Assembly: GCF_003966565.1 (NCBI RefSeq)
Contig: NZ_AP018718.1
Location: 1,674,001-1,738,000 of the forward strand
Source: Sulfuricystis multivorans
GTDB lineage: Bacteria; Pseudomonadota; Gammaproteobacteria; Burkholderiales; Rhodocyclaceae
Direction of reading: 5' to 3'
DNA: 64,000 nucleotides
Shown: positions 37,641-47,801 of the stretch, in pieces
Numbering within the stretch: position 1 is the stretch's first letter
Layout of the letters: each line of letters starts with the position of its first letter
Translations under genes and position numbers: made by a program
Notes under the pieces: model-generated
Database searches by the model: none
Seen by the model: the letters and a program-made list of their open reading frames with translations, nothing else
Told to the model about the DNA's origin: nothing

Positions 37641-40069
37641 AAGATCGCACCTGGCAGCCGCTGATCGAAGGCATGCTCGAAGCGGTATGGATCGTCGATG
37701 CGCTCGATCTACGCATATTGGCCATCAATCGCGCCGCCAGTGAGATGCTCGGCATCCCGGCGGCCGAGCTGGTCGGTAAGGCGGTCATCGATCTCGCCGC
37801 GACGCCAGAGGACATCTATTTCTGGGAAGACGTCGCCGCGGGACTCACCGACCAGATCCACTCCGAAACGCTGGTGCGCCGTGTCGATGGGACGACGCTG
37901 CCGGTCGAACGGCGCGCCAGCCGCATCACCTTGAGCGATGCGGCGAGCATCTTCCTGGTCGGCCTGCGCGATCGATCCGAAGAGCGACGCTTCGAGGACG
38001 AACTCGAAAAGCTCGTCGCCGAGCTGCGCGCCACACTCGAATCGACCGCCGACGGCATCCTCGTCACCGACCCGAACGGCGTGATCCGCGGCTACAACCG
38101 CCGTTTCGCGGAACTCTGGGACCTGCCGCAGGAATTGACGACGCAACGTAATGACGCGGCGATCCATGGCTGGATGGCACAAAACGTCGTCGATGCCACG
38201 ACCTACGCGGCCCGCCTGACCATGATCGCGCGCTCGCCACTGCTCGAGGCCACCGACACGCTGGTGCTGAAGAGCGGCAAGATCCTCGAGCGCGTCACCC
38301 TGCCCCAATACGCGCGTGGCCGGCCGATCGGCCGTGTCTATTCCTTCCGCGACATCACCCAGCGGGTGGCCGACGAAGCGCGCCTGCAGCTCGCCGCCAA
38401 GGTCTTCGCCTCGAGCCTCGACGCGATCTTCGTCACCGATCCGGAAATGATTCTGATCGACGCCAATCCTGCCTGCGAACGGCTCACCGGTCTATCTCAC
38501 GAGGAGCTGGTCGGCAAGCACACCTACGATCTGCTCACCGACATGATCTCGCGCGAACATTTCGCCGCGCAGGTGGCAACGGCCTTGCAGACTTACGGCT
38601 ATTGGGATGGCGAAGCCTGGCACCGCGATCACGCCGGCAACACGCTGCCCTGCCAGGCCTCGCTGGTGCGCGTGCTCGACAACGAGGGAGCGCTGCTCCA
38701 TTACATCGGTTTCTTCAAGGACCTCTCGGAAACCGTCAATGCCAAGAAGCGCATCGAGGAGCTCGCCTACACCGACGCGCTCACCGGCCTGCCGAACCGC
38801 CTGCTGCTCAACGAACGCATCGAATTCGCGCTCGGCCTGGCCCATCGCGAGAAAGTCGGCTTCGCGCTGCTGTTCCTCGACCTGGACCGCTTCAAGCAGA
38901 TCAACGACTCGCTCGGCCACATGTTCGGCGACCGGGTGCTCGTCTGCGTCGCCGAACGCATCAAGGACTGTCTGCGCCAGGTCGATACCGCCGCGCGGCT
39001 GGGTGGCGACGAATTCCTGATCCTGCTGCACAAGACCGATGCCCGTGGCGCCGAAATCATCGCCCGGCGCATCCTCAACAGCCTCTCCCAGCCTTTCGTC
39101 CTCGACGACTTTTCGTTCACCGTCACCTGCAGCATCGGCATCGCGCTCTATCCCGACGACGGCGAGACGATGGACGATCTGATCAAGAACGCCGATGCGG
39201 CGATGTATCACGTCAAAGAGCGCGGCCGTGCCGGCTTCCGCTTCTATCAGCGGCAGATGAACGTCGGCCTGCTCTCGCGGATGAAGATCGACCACGCGAT
39301 GCGCCAGGCGCTCGCCAATCCGACAGCCGAAAGTCGCTTCGAGCTTTACTATCAGCCGCAGGTGCGTTTCAGCGATAATGCGATCACCGGCGTCGAGGCG
39401 CTGCTGCGCTGGCATGACGCCGAGCTGGGCGAAATCCCGCCAGCCCAGTTCATTCCCATCGCCGAGGAATCCGGCGTGATCGTCAATATCGGCCACTGGG
39501 TGCTCGACGCCGCCGTCGCCCAGTGCGCTGCCTGGCACGCGAAAGGCCTCGAGCTGATGATGGCCGTCAATGTCTCGCCGCTGCAGTTCCAGCAGGCCGA
39601 CTTCGTCGAGCGTGTCGGTCAGACCCTGAAAAAATACGCCCTGCCGCCCCGGCTGCTCGAGCTGGAGCTCACCGAATCGATCCTGATCCAGGACGTCGAT
39701 GACGCGCTGCGCCGTCTCGAAGCGCTGGCCGCGCTCGGCGTACAGTTGGCGATCGACGACTTCGGCACCGGCTATTCGAGTCTTTCCTACCTGAAGCGCT
39801 TCCCGATCCATCGGCTGAAAATCGACCGCTCCTTCATCCAGGACCTGCCCGTCGAAGAGAGCGACACGGCGATCGTCAATGCGATCATCCAGCTCGCCAA
39901 CGCGCTACGCCTCAACGTGATCGCCGAAGGCGTCGAAACCGCCGATCAGCAGGATTTCTTGATCGCCGCCGGCTGCCAGGAATACCAAGGCTTCCTTTGC
40001 ACTGCCGCACTACCAGCGCCGGATTTCGAAACCTTCCTCGCGCACCATCGGCAGGCAAACGGCTCGTAA
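37637..40069 (+). CDS. PAS-GGDEF-EAL domain protein
   Basis: An 810-residue cytoplasmic sensor. Three PAS-like regions cover about residues 10-125, 130-250 and 255-370 (the third with the FVTDPEMILIDANPACERLTG pattern). A GGDEF domain follows (about 380-540) with an intact LGGDEF site, then an EAL domain (about 550-800) with VEALLRW, DDFGTGYSS and KIDRSF. Both c-di-GMP synthesis and hydrolysis are possible from the motifs. ATGA overlap with the upstream HD-GYP gene. No membrane segment was seen, so the signal is intracellular. Confidence 0.95.
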   Translation: MKDRTWQPLIEGMLEAVWIVDALDLRILAINRAASEMLGIPAAELVGKAVIDLAATPEDIYFWEDVAAGLTDQIHSETLVRRVDGTTLPVERRASRITLSDAASIFLVGLRDRSEERRFEDELEKLVAELRATLESTADGILVTDPNGVIRGYNRRFAELWDLPQELTTQRNDAAIHGWMAQNVVDATTYAARLTMIARSPLLEATDTLVLKSGKILERVTLPQYARGRPIGRVYSFRDITQRVADEARLQLAAKVFASSLDAIFVTDPEMILIDANPACERLTGLSHEELVGKHTYDLLTDMISREHFAAQVATALQTYGYWDGEAWHRDHAGNTLPCQASLVRVLDNEGALLHYIGFFKDLSETVNAKKRIEELAYTDALTGLPNRLLLNERIEFALGLAHREKVGFALLFLDLDRFKQINDSLGHMFGDRVLVCVAERIKDCLRQVDTAARLGGDEFLILLHKTDARGAEIIARRILNSLSQPFVLDDFSFTVTCSIGIALYPDDGETMDDLIKNADAAMYHVKERGRAGFRFYQRQMNVGLLSRMKIDHAMRQALANPTAESRFELYYQPQVRFSDNAITGVEALLRWHDAELGEIPPAQFIPIAEESGVIVNIGHWVLDAAVAQCAAWHAKGLELMMAVNVSPLQFQQADFVERVGQTLKKYALPPRLLELELTESILIQDVDDALRRLEALAALGVQLAIDDFGTGYSSLSYLKRFPIHRLKIDRSFIQDLPVEESDTAIVNAIIQLANALRLNVIAEGVETADQQDFLIAAGCQEYQGFLCTAALPAPDFETFLAHHRQANGS

Positions 40070-40081
40070 TGCCCCAGCAAA

Positions 40082-40111
40082 AAGCCCCCGCAGGTGAAAC
40101 CTGGGGGGCTT
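40082..40111 (-). terminator. Intrinsic terminator of tRNA-Thr
   Basis: AAGCCCCCGCAGGT and ACCTGGGGGGCTT pair closely around GAA; on the minus strand the stem is followed by CTTTTTG. It lies five bases past the tRNA 3' end, and may also stop transcription from the GGDEF-EAL gene. Confidence 0.8.
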
Positions 40112-40116
40112 CGGTC

Positions 40117-40192
<76 letters not shown>

Positions 40193-40230
40193 GACGGGCG
40201 CGCATTATAGCGCGCCTTCTCGCATCCGGT

Positions 40231-43200
40231 TCATTTGGTCAGTTCGCGCCAGCTGATCCGCTTCAGCTTGCTTTTGATGCGCACGTCGTTGATCTGATTC
40301 GTCACATTCTGGTCGGTCAAACGGATGATGCTCTTGACCTGCCCTCCGGGCAGGGTAAAGATATTTGCCCGCGTCGCAGCACCCGAATATTGCACCGCGA
40401 TCTGCGTATTTGAAGTCCCAGGTACAAACACGACATGGCCGGAAAGAAAGTCGATGTTGTATACCCAACTCGTAAAACCCGACGCATTACAAGGATCAGG
40501 AGTACCCGGTTTGGTGGTCGAAAACACGAGCGTTCCCAAAACCAGCATCGGGTCGGTCACGCCGCGCTCGCCGGCATCCGGGAAATCGAGCTTCCAACCA
40601 AGGTTGTTGTCGTCGTCGAACACACTGTCCGGGTTGCCGTCACCGTTGATGTCGTAAATCGTTCCCGTCCGGCCGGCACCGCCGGAACTGACCGGAACAT
40701 TGACGAGCCCGTTCGCCGGTGTACTACCTCCCAGCCAGTCCCAGATGCCATAGAAACTCTGTGACTGGGTGTTGGCTAGGTCGGAGTTGCCCAGCAGACG
40801 CCCGGTCGGGAAGAACACCACACGTTTCTTGACGCTGGTATTGGTTTTCGTCACTTCGCCGAGTTCCGGCCGTGCGGTGATCGGCTGGTTCGGCCCGGCA
40901 TCGTATAGAAGGCTCACCGTCGGCGCACCACCACCGGTGAAGTCGAATTTCCAGAGCTTGCCGAGCAAGTCACCACCATAGACATATTTCGTCGTGTTGT
41001 CCTTGAGCGGATCGTCCGCCCAAGCGGCGATGCGCGCCAGACCACTCGGCGTCGCCGTGCTACCTGCTCCGGTGCTTACCTTGTAGATCACCGCTCCGGT
41101 CATCGCATCGAGCACATAGAGATAGCCACGTCCGTCGCCATTGACATGGTTGTTGTAGCCCGAGGTAACCATGACCACCCACTGACCATTCGGCAGCTTG
41201 GTGATCACCGGATTGCCAAAGCTGTAGCCGAGATCACAATCCTCGATCATGCGCGCGATGCCCGACGAGGCATAGCGTGCCGCGCCGGCCGGCGTCGACG
41301 CCGTGCAGCCCGGTTTCTGCCGAAACTCCCACAACACTTCGGGCGCCGTCTGGTTCGTGATGTCGAGCGCATAATAGCCCGGGCCGCCACCGGCCAGCCC
41401 GCCGACCAGGATGGTTTTCCAGACACCGCCGTCTTTGACATCCATCACCACCGGGGAGCCATCGACAAAGTAGCGATGCTTGGTATCGTAATCTTTGTCG
41501 GCGAGACGATACAGGTCGCGGATCACCATCGATGGGATATAAGCCCAGCGCTCCTGCCCGCCGCCACTGGATGCCCCCGACGCATTGAATGCATGCAGCA
41601 TGCCATCGTTCGCTGCGACGTACAATGTTGGATCAGGCCGCAAGGTATTACGGGCGGGGTAACCGACCGCGCTGCCATAATCGTAAAGATATTTACCGAC
41701 ATAGACGGCCTCGGCATTGACGATGTCGCCCATCCTTCCATCCCGCTTACGGAAGTATCCCGTCGTGTTCGTCGTATCCTCGTGGCTCTTGTCACCGCGC
41801 AGATAATCGACCAAGGGCTGCCCTGCTGCTGCGGCCTGATCGGCCGCCGAAAGGCAAAGCGGCCCGATGGCACAGTATTGGGCCAGCCCACCCGCAATCC
41901 AGGATTGGTCGAAGCATCCCTGTTCACTCGCTGGCGGATTACAGGCACCCGGATTGAGGGTTGCATAAGTAAAGGCGCGCGGAGATCCTCCACCGACTCG
42001 GAAAGTCAGGATGCTACGTGCCGACCAGCTCGCGGCATCGAGCAGGGTGTGCGCCTGCCAATCCTCGGAGCCGGTGAAGATCGTGCCATTGATGGTATTG
42101 ATCGACTCGCGTACCAGCTCACCGACCCATTTTTGCGTCCAATACTTCGAACTAAAAAGGAAGTTGTCTCCTGCGGTCACATTGGGGTTACTGGTGGTTG
42201 CCGCGGCATTACTGCCATCATCCACCCAGATGTCATTGATGATGTCGCGCAAACCACGGCTCAGAGTCAAAGGATTCTTCGCCAGCAGATAACTACCATG
42301 GCCGTTGACCGCGGCATGCCAGAGGTCGTCGATGTTCGCCTGATTGTCGGCCGACGGCTGCGGCCAGTTGCAGGAACCCGAAGTCTGCCAAGGGCAGATG
42401 CCATTGACAGCATTGGCGGTGCTGGCGTTAACCCTGAAGCTCACCGCGTCGTAATCGTCGGTGTCGGTTGGATCCGTCGTCGGATCGCCGCTCGGCGTTT
42501 TGTAATCGGCACGATACTGCATCAAGCCATCGACACCCAGGCTCACGCCGTAGGTCACCATGTGCTGAGCCGTATTCATATCGACACCACTCCTGGTCGC
42601 CACATTGTCGGTGCAGACCGAGCCGCCGCTCACACCGAGTGCACCGGTGCAATTGTTCAGGCTGCTGTCGCGCAGATCGGTTTTGTAGTAATAGGCGGCC
42701 ACATCGGCAAGAGTGCCGCTCCAACCGTCGGCAAAAGGTATGGGGGGAACAGGGGGGCTGGCTGTCATATCTCCTTGTCCGACGCCCCCAATCACCATGC
42801 CGCTGCTGTCTTCATTGCCGATCCCACTGCCATTGAGACGCACACCACCAGCACCATTCCAATAACCGTCGGTCGTGACGATGCTGAAATTTTTCTGGCA
42901 TGAATATTGGATGGGATCGGTCGCCCCGGCCAGGCCGGATGACTTGGCAAAATAGCGCCCAACCCGCGACAGTGCTTCGCGCAGTGGTGTTCCGCCGCTC
43001 GGCCGGATTGCGAACAGGCGGGTGTACCAATCCTGCTTGTGGCCGCTTGGGCCTGGGACGAAATTGAAGTCGGCGATGTTGATCAGATCGCGGTTTCCGG
43101 TCGTGTTGCCATTGATGGTCATGAAACCGACACGAAAACGGTCATCGACACTCTGGAAAGCGATCGATATGGCTGTTTTCGTAGACTGAATGCGGGAACG

Positions 43201-44466
43201 ATACCAGGCGAACCAGTTGGCGAAATTGCTCAATTCTTCACTATAGCTGCACGTCGGCTGGTTCGTGCAGTCGCTCCGACCCGAACGGTCGAGCGCCGCA
43301 AACTCGCCGGCATTGCATGGCCCGAAACGCTCGGTGACCGTTCCCGTGGCCGCGACGCAGAGATTGCCGTAGCTGGCCTTGCCAGAGACGATGTCGATAC
43401 GCATGAAACGTCCAGGTGCATACGTCGGGCCGGTTGTGCTGACTCGCAGCGTCGGATAGCGTGGATACCTAAATGTTCCATTCTTCAATGCCTGGCAGCG
43501 ATCGGTCGCGGCCGCCACACCTCCATCGACCAGCCGGTCGCGACCACGAGTATTGTTGCACCAGCGCAAGGCAGCGGGATAGTTATAAGCCACGCCACCG
43601 ACCGTTGTCGGAACCCAGGAGGCAACACAGTTGGTCAGTTTGCGGTTGGTACAGAATTCGCCCGGAATCATCACATAGTAATGTGGCCCGGCATCGCGAT
43701 TGGTATCGATCGTCGGCGCCTGAGGTGTGCCGGTAACGAATTTTCCGCTACCGGTGGCACGCACTGCGTGCATCGTTGTGTAATTTTTACCGGCGATTGT
43801 GCCTGGAACGAGATAGTTGTCTGCCCGCAGACAATCGGTATAGCTCGTGTTGGTACACCATTCGGTATCCGGAAATTCGGTGCGCAGATCGATGCCCGCA
43901 GCACCGTACATCACCCCATAGGCATCCCAGGGGGTCGTCCCGTTACCACTGTAACTGGCACGACTGGTACCATCGGCATTCACTGGCGGACGGTATTCAA
44001 TGGTCGGGTTGTAATAAACCGAGTTGAAGCCCCCGTTGACGATTTCATCATGCGTTCCACCGCCGGCTGATGGCACTTTCAACAGCCAAGTGGTATGGGT
44101 CAAAAAGGGCGGCATGCCGCGCTGATTAGTGCCACCGGAATAGACGGTATCGATGTTATTGCCCGATGAATTCTGTGGCAGGCAAACCCAAGCACTACTA
44201 TTGCTGCTGGGTTGCCGGCAACACTTCGTTCCGGTTTCGCCAGTACTGTTCTTGCAATAGTTATAATCACTATATCCAAGCCAATCGGGGAGATAATCGA
44301 AGCGCATCGAGCCCGAGTCGTCGAGCAGGAACATCAGGTTCGGCTTCACGGGCGATGCGGTGGGCGTGATCAATGGGCCGCTCGAAATGTCCGTTGGGGT
44401 TGCCCAACTATGCCATGCAGGCAGGCCGAGACAGAAAACCAAGGGCAGAAAGCGGAAGCTGTTCAT
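40231..44466 (-). CDS. pilY1: PilC/PilY1 family type IV pilus assembly and adhesin protein
   Basis: A 1411-residue exported protein with a signal peptide (FLPLVFCLGLPAWHSWA). A von Willebrand A-like region begins with the metal site FLLDDSGSM near residue 48 and extends to about 600. The C-terminal third is a PilY1 beta-propeller (about 900-1370) with a calcium-loop-like DINGDGNPD. PilY1 sits at the pilus tip with minor pilins and controls pilus extension, adhesion and surface sensing. It is the last gene of the minor pilin cluster. G+C is visibly lower than in flanking genes, suggesting exchange of this variable gene. Confidence 0.93.
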   Translation of the reverse strand: MNSFRFLPLVFCLGLPAWHSWATPTDISSGPLITPTASPVKPNLMFLLDDSGSMRFDYLPDWLGYSDYNYCKNSTGETGTKCCRQPSSNSSAWVCLPQNSSGNNIDTVYSGGTNQRGMPPFLTHTTWLLKVPSAGGGTHDEIVNGGFNSVYYNPTIEYRPPVNADGTSRASYSGNGTTPWDAYGVMYGAAGIDLRTEFPDTEWCTNTSYTDCLRADNYLVPGTIAGKNYTTMHAVRATGSGKFVTGTPQAPTIDTNRDAGPHYYVMIPGEFCTNRKLTNCVASWVPTTVGGVAYNYPAALRWCNNTRGRDRLVDGGVAAATDRCQALKNGTFRYPRYPTLRVSTTGPTYAPGRFMRIDIVSGKASYGNLCVAATGTVTERFGPCNAGEFAALDRSGRSDCTNQPTCSYSEELSNFANWFAWYRSRIQSTKTAISIAFQSVDDRFRVGFMTINGNTTGNRDLINIADFNFVPGPSGHKQDWYTRLFAIRPSGGTPLREALSRVGRYFAKSSGLAGATDPIQYSCQKNFSIVTTDGYWNGAGGVRLNGSGIGNEDSSGMVIGGVGQGDMTASPPVPPIPFADGWSGTLADVAAYYYKTDLRDSSLNNCTGALGVSGGSVCTDNVATRSGVDMNTAQHMVTYGVSLGVDGLMQYRADYKTPSGDPTTDPTDTDDYDAVSFRVNASTANAVNGICPWQTSGSCNWPQPSADNQANIDDLWHAAVNGHGSYLLAKNPLTLSRGLRDIINDIWVDDGSNAAATTSNPNVTAGDNFLFSSKYWTQKWVGELVRESINTINGTIFTGSEDWQAHTLLDAASWSARSILTFRVGGGSPRAFTYATLNPGACNPPASEQGCFDQSWIAGGLAQYCAIGPLCLSAADQAAAAGQPLVDYLRGDKSHEDTTNTTGYFRKRDGRMGDIVNAEAVYVGKYLYDYGSAVGYPARNTLRPDPTLYVAANDGMLHAFNASGASSGGGQERWAYIPSMVIRDLYRLADKDYDTKHRYFVDGSPVVMDVKDGGVWKTILVGGLAGGGPGYYALDITNQTAPEVLWEFRQKPGCTASTPAGAARYASSGIARMIEDCDLGYSFGNPVITKLPNGQWVVMVTSGYNNHVNGDGRGYLYVLDAMTGAVIYKVSTGAGSTATPSGLARIAAWADDPLKDNTTKYVYGGDLLGKLWKFDFTGGGAPTVSLLYDAGPNQPITARPELGEVTKTNTSVKKRVVFFPTGRLLGNSDLANTQSQSFYGIWDWLGGSTPANGLVNVPVSSGGAGRTGTIYDINGDGNPDSVFDDDNNLGWKLDFPDAGERGVTDPMLVLGTLVFSTTKPGTPDPCNASGFTSWVYNIDFLSGHVVFVPGTSNTQIAVQYSGAATRANIFTLPGGQVKSIIRLTDQNVTNQINDVRIKSKLKRISWRELTK

Positions 44467-44481
44467 TGTGCAACTCCCTAT

Positions 44482-45120
44482 TCAAAGAGAAACGATCGCT
44501 TCGACGAAGGCCGTCGTATTGCGCGGCCCATCGATACGGGTGATGATGCGGTAATACACCCCGGCTGGCGCCGAACCAGAGAATGCCACCGCATCATTGC
44601 GTTTCGATCCGGGCAGCAATCGACTCACATCCCATGTCTTGGCGCAATAGACACCGGCAGCATTGGCTGCGCCATTTGCCGTGCAAAGGCGCTGGATCAA
44701 ATAAGACACCTGAAGGCCGGTATTCGGATCGGACGCCAACACTGCCGGGGTATTCGTAGCAGCATAGGCATTCCACCAGGTCAGCCAGCTTTGGCTAGAA
44801 GAAGGTTGATGATAGGGAGGGGTGGGATTCGGATCGAGCGCATTCGCAACGTAGAAAGGCGTATTGACGTAACCCGGTTCGGCCGGATCCTCATTCAGCA
44901 TGACAGCGCTGGCGCTCACCAGCCATGATGAGGCATCTTCGATGCCGCGATCTCCCTGGCTTACCGCGCTTTTCTGCAGGGCGAGGTTGCCGGCGGTCAG
45001 GATGCCACTATCCACGGTGCGAAACAAGGCAATGCCGGAAAGCAGCATCGCGACGAGCACGATCAACGCGAGAAAGAGAATCACGCCGCGCTGTCTGGAC
45101 GGAATCTTTCGCCTGCCCAT
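44482..45120 (-). CDS. pilX: Type IV pilus minor protein PilX
   Basis: A 212-residue protein with the N-terminal basic then hydrophobic segment RQRGVILFLALIVLVAMLLSGIALFRT, typical of PilX, in which the prepilin signal is short (RQRGV) and the fifth-residue Glu is not present. The C-terminal part is soluble, with four cysteines. It lies 15 bases before pilY1 and two bases after pilW; PilX and PilY1 act together in pilus tip priming. Confidence 0.85.
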   Translation of the reverse strand: MGRRKIPSRQRGVILFLALIVLVAMLLSGIALFRTVDSGILTAGNLALQKSAVSQGDRGIEDASSWLVSASAVMLNEDPAEPGYVNTPFYVANALDPNPTPPYHQPSSSQSWLTWWNAYAATNTPAVLASDPNTGLQVSYLIQRLCTANGAANAAGVYCAKTWDVSRLLPGSKRNDAVAFSGSAPAGVYYRIITRIDGPRNTTAFVEAIVSL

Positions 45121-45122
45121 CG

Positions 45123-46304
45123 CTACACCCCGCTCCAAAGGAGGTTGCGCAACACCACGATCGAATTCGCGACCCGGTAGCGGTAATGCTGATCCGGGAC
45201 GCTCCAGACCGGCCCTTGGGTCAGTGGCCCGTCAGCGGCATTCGTGTTGTCAGCCCACAGCTTGAGAGTCGCCGGACTGACTGGGTCCTTTTCCGCCTGG
45301 CCGCTGCGCGTCACCACTGCGATACGCACCGCCAAAATACGCGCCCCGTCTTCGGCACGCACCGTCTGGCTGGCATCCGACCCCGGCGCATCGGTCAGAC
45401 CAGTATCACTCGCCGGACAAGTCCCGCCCGGTGGCACACGGGTCTTGCAGAAAAGATCGATCACACGATCCCGATTCGGCGCAGTGGTATCGACCCCATA
45501 TTGGGCAACCAAAGCGACCACATCGTTGGCAATAGGCTGCCAGACAGTCAGATCATTGATTTTCGTGCTATCAGCGCAGTTGGAGACGGTGAAATCGCAA
45601 CGCGTCAGCATACCATTGCGAACGGCATACACGACGAATGTGGGGTTGCCCCCAAGATGCATGACTATTGCATTGTCGGCGCCATAGGCCGCGACTGTTG
45701 CGAAATCAATGGCCACCTCGTCATCGACATTGGGGGGATTGATCGTTCCACTCGCTCTGGTCAAGGTGCAATCGCTCCCGGACTCTCCCACCAGTAGAAA
45801 ATCCGGAGGATTGCTGTGAATGCCGTTTTTATTCACCAAATGAAGCACAGTATCCCCTGCCGCTGCTGGCGTTGCGAGGCGACTTCCCTCTATGATCGAT
45901 GCCCCATCTCCCGCAACGATCACGAGCATGTCCGAACCCGGATCACCGGGTGGGATGCCCCACAAGTTGGCAAGGTGGGAAGCAGTCGCACCCGCCGGCA
46001 CGATACTGACCGGTTGCAGATAACGATTGTTCAACCCCGAGGCGAGATTCGATCGTATCCTGCAGCCAAGCACCTGACGATCGAGGAAGCCGTAGCCGGC
46101 GCGCTGCATTTCGCGTTCGATCTGATAGAGCGCGACAATCGCGCCGGATTGCGCTTCGCCCAAGCTGCCGAGAGCGCGCTTACCACTTTCACCACGTATG
46201 TAGACCTGCATGATCGCAATGGTGCCGATCATCGCGATGACCAAGGCTACCAGGAGCTCGATCAGACTGAAACCACGGGATGTTGAGAGGGAGGTGAAAT
46301 GCAT
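45123..46304 (-). CDS. pilW: Type IV pilus minor pilin PilW
   Basis: A 393-residue prepilin with a type III signal (RGFSLIELLVALVIAMIGT): cleavage after Gly and the conserved Glu5. A large soluble domain follows (about 45-393). Length and position between pilV and pilX match PilW. It is co-translated with neighbours: three bases separate it from pilV and two from pilX. Confidence 0.9.
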   Translation of the reverse strand: MHFTSLSTSRGFSLIELLVALVIAMIGTIAIMQVYIRGESGKRALGSLGEAQSGAIVALYQIEREMQRAGYGFLDRQVLGCRIRSNLASGLNNRYLQPVSIVPAGATASHLANLWGIPPGDPGSDMLVIVAGDGASIIEGSRLATPAAAGDTVLHLVNKNGIHSNPPDFLLVGESGSDCTLTRASGTINPPNVDDEVAIDFATVAAYGADNAIVMHLGGNPTFVVYAVRNGMLTRCDFTVSNCADSTKINDLTVWQPIANDVVALVAQYGVDTTAPNRDRVIDLFCKTRVPPGGTCPASDTGLTDAPGSDASQTVRAEDGARILAVRIAVVTRSGQAEKDPVSPATLKLWADNTNAADGPLTQGPVWSVPDQHYRYRVANSIVVLRNLLWSGV

Positions 46305-46307
46305 GGA

Positions 46308-46721
46308 TCATTTCCTGATCTGAGCGACGACGACATGATGATGGGGCGCAACATCGGTGGGCGCCTGCCATGAAATCGTCACCGTGACGACATTATTGGC
46401 GTCGATCGACACGACCGGCTCGTTCGTGCCCGTCGCCCCGGGCAGACCCGTGCCGGCGGCCTGGATCTGATTACGCCAGGCGACGAATTTCGCCCCCCCC
46501 ATCGTCGAGTCGTATTGAGCTGCCAGAGCGGCTGTATCGTCCGTCCACATCTGGCTGATCAGCTGGTCGGCATACATCGCCGCCTCGGCGCGGTATTTGG
46601 CCTCGCCGGTCATCTGCGAAGCCACGGCCTGCATGCCGAGCAGCCCGAGGATGCCGAAGGCGAACAACAGCAGCGCGACGAGCACTTCGAGCAGGGTGGC
46701 GCCATTTTGAGTCTTTTTCAT
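46308..46721 (-). CDS. pilV: Type IV pilus minor pilin PilV
   Basis: A 137-residue prepilin with signal NGATLLEVLVALLLFAFGILG, cleaved after Gly, with Glu5. The LGMQAVASQ and YRAEAAMYADQLI stretches after the helix are typical of PilV. The start MKKTQNGATLLE at 46721 was chosen because prepilins have short leader peptides; the frame is open far upstream but that overlaps fimT. Confidence 0.9.
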   Translation of the reverse strand: MKKTQNGATLLEVLVALLLFAFGILGLLGMQAVASQMTGEAKYRAEAAMYADQLISQMWTDDTAALAAQYDSTMGGAKFVAWRNQIQAAGTGLPGATGTNEPVVSIDANNVVTVTISWQAPTDVAPHHHVVVAQIRK

Positions 46722-46732
46722 GCCGGTCACCT

Positions 46733-47269
46733 TCAACACGCTTGAGGATCGCCCGCCGGTCGGCGCGGATCGCACAAACGCACCTCGCCACCAACGGCCA
46801 CGGTGATACGCAAACAACGGATCGAGCCGCTTGCTCCTTCGCAGTTGTCCACGCTTGGATTCGTAATGTCGATATCCACCACGGCAGGCGGAGAAGCGGG
46901 CAGAATGCGCCGACCCAGATTGTCGAAGACGATATCGACGTTGCCACCGGCAATCGTCGCTTCGACCGCACCCCCATCGGCAGCGGACTTCTGCTGAATC
47001 ACTGTCGTATCGGGCAACATGACTTGCCAACCGCCACCCACGCCGCTGACTGGATCGAACCGGAAAGTGATCTCCATGTTGCGCTTGAGCGCTTCGGTCC
47101 GGGCATATTGCAGGCCAGACAAAACCCCATCGGCCACCGCCCGCACGCGTAGATTGGCGAGCATCGTCACGAAGCCTGGATAGGCGATTAGGAGCAGGAA
47201 GGCGAGCAGCGCGATCGACACCATCAGCTCGATGAGGGTGAAACCTCGTGCCGAGCCCATTTTCAGCAT
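46733..47269 (-). CDS. fimT: GspH/FimT family minor pilin
   Basis: A 178-residue prepilin with signal [21 protein letters not shown] and a GspH/FimT-type domain ([20 protein letters not shown], ending in a disulfide-capable C-terminus). The start could be [10 protein letters not shown] (47269) or the ATG three codons later. It overlaps the end of the upstream pilE-like gene by seven bases. FimT/FimU proteins prime pilus assembly with PilVWX. Confidence 0.87.
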   Translation of the reverse strand: MLKMGSARGFTLIELMVSIALLAFLLLIAYPGFVTMLANLRVRAVADGVLSGLQYARTEALKRNMEITFRFDPVSGVGGGWQVMLPDTTVIQQKSAADGGAVEATIAGGNVDIVFDNLGRRILPASPPAVVDIDITNPSVDNCEGASGSIRCLRITVAVGGEVRLCDPRRPAGDPQAC

Positions 47270-47694
47270 GTACCACCTCGCCTGATCACCCAACAGTTGG
47301 CATTGAGCGTCCAGCCTGAGGGAACGGCAGTCGTCGCCCGATTGTTGTCCTGATCGATCGTATAAGTGAATCCAGCCGTCCGTTCGCCGGCTCTGCCATC
47401 CGCCTGAATCGTGTAAGTCGTTGCAGTCAGGGTTGGGCAGGAATAATTGAAAAAACGCCCTGTCGGCAGCGGAGCAACGGTGTTTGCAGCACAGGCGCCC
47501 ACATAGGTGCGGTTGTCGAGGAAATAGGTTTCCATTTTCGCGCGCATTGCGGCGAGCTCGCCATGCGCCTCGGACAGTGCGCCGCGCAGCAGATAATCGT
47601 TGTACGCTGGCAACGCTATGGCCGCCAGGATGGCAATGATGGCGACGGTGATCATCATTTCGATCAAGGTAAATCCGCGCTGAGCCCGTTTCAT
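47263..47694 (-). CDS. pilE: PilE-like minor pilin
   Basis: A 143-residue prepilin with signal [33 protein letters not shown], the PilE/PilA consensus. The C-terminal region has a disulfide-type pattern ([13 protein letters not shown]). In Pseudomonas pilE closes the fimU-pilVWXY1Y2E operon; here it comes first in transcription order. The upstream frame is open but lacks a leader-like sequence, so 47694 was chosen. Confidence 0.9.
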   Translation of the reverse strand: MKRAQRGFTLIEMMITVAIIAILAAIALPAYNDYLLRGALSEAHGELAAMRAKMETYFLDNRTYVGACAANTVAPLPTGRFFNYSCPTLTATTYTIQADGRAGERTAGFTYTIDQDNNRATTAVPSGWTLNANCWVIRRGGTC

Positions 47695-47801
47695 GAAATC
47701 GCTCCTCTTCTGCCCTGATTGGAATTTATGCCGATGGCCTCGACGAGGCCAGTGTGCGCCGACGAATGGCGGAAAATGGGCGGCGAACGGCGGCACCGCC
47801 G

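Noticed and set aside
40001-40027. A further copy of the dispersed repeat at the end of the GGDEF-EAL gene
   Set aside because: CTGCCGC...CCAGCGCCGGATTTCG resembles the repeat, but it encodes the ordinary EAL ending (LPAPDFE), so conserved protein sequence explains it.
41146-42903. A 585-residue plus-strand frame opposite pilY1
   Set aside because: Antisense to pilY1, no motif and no plausible ribosome site.
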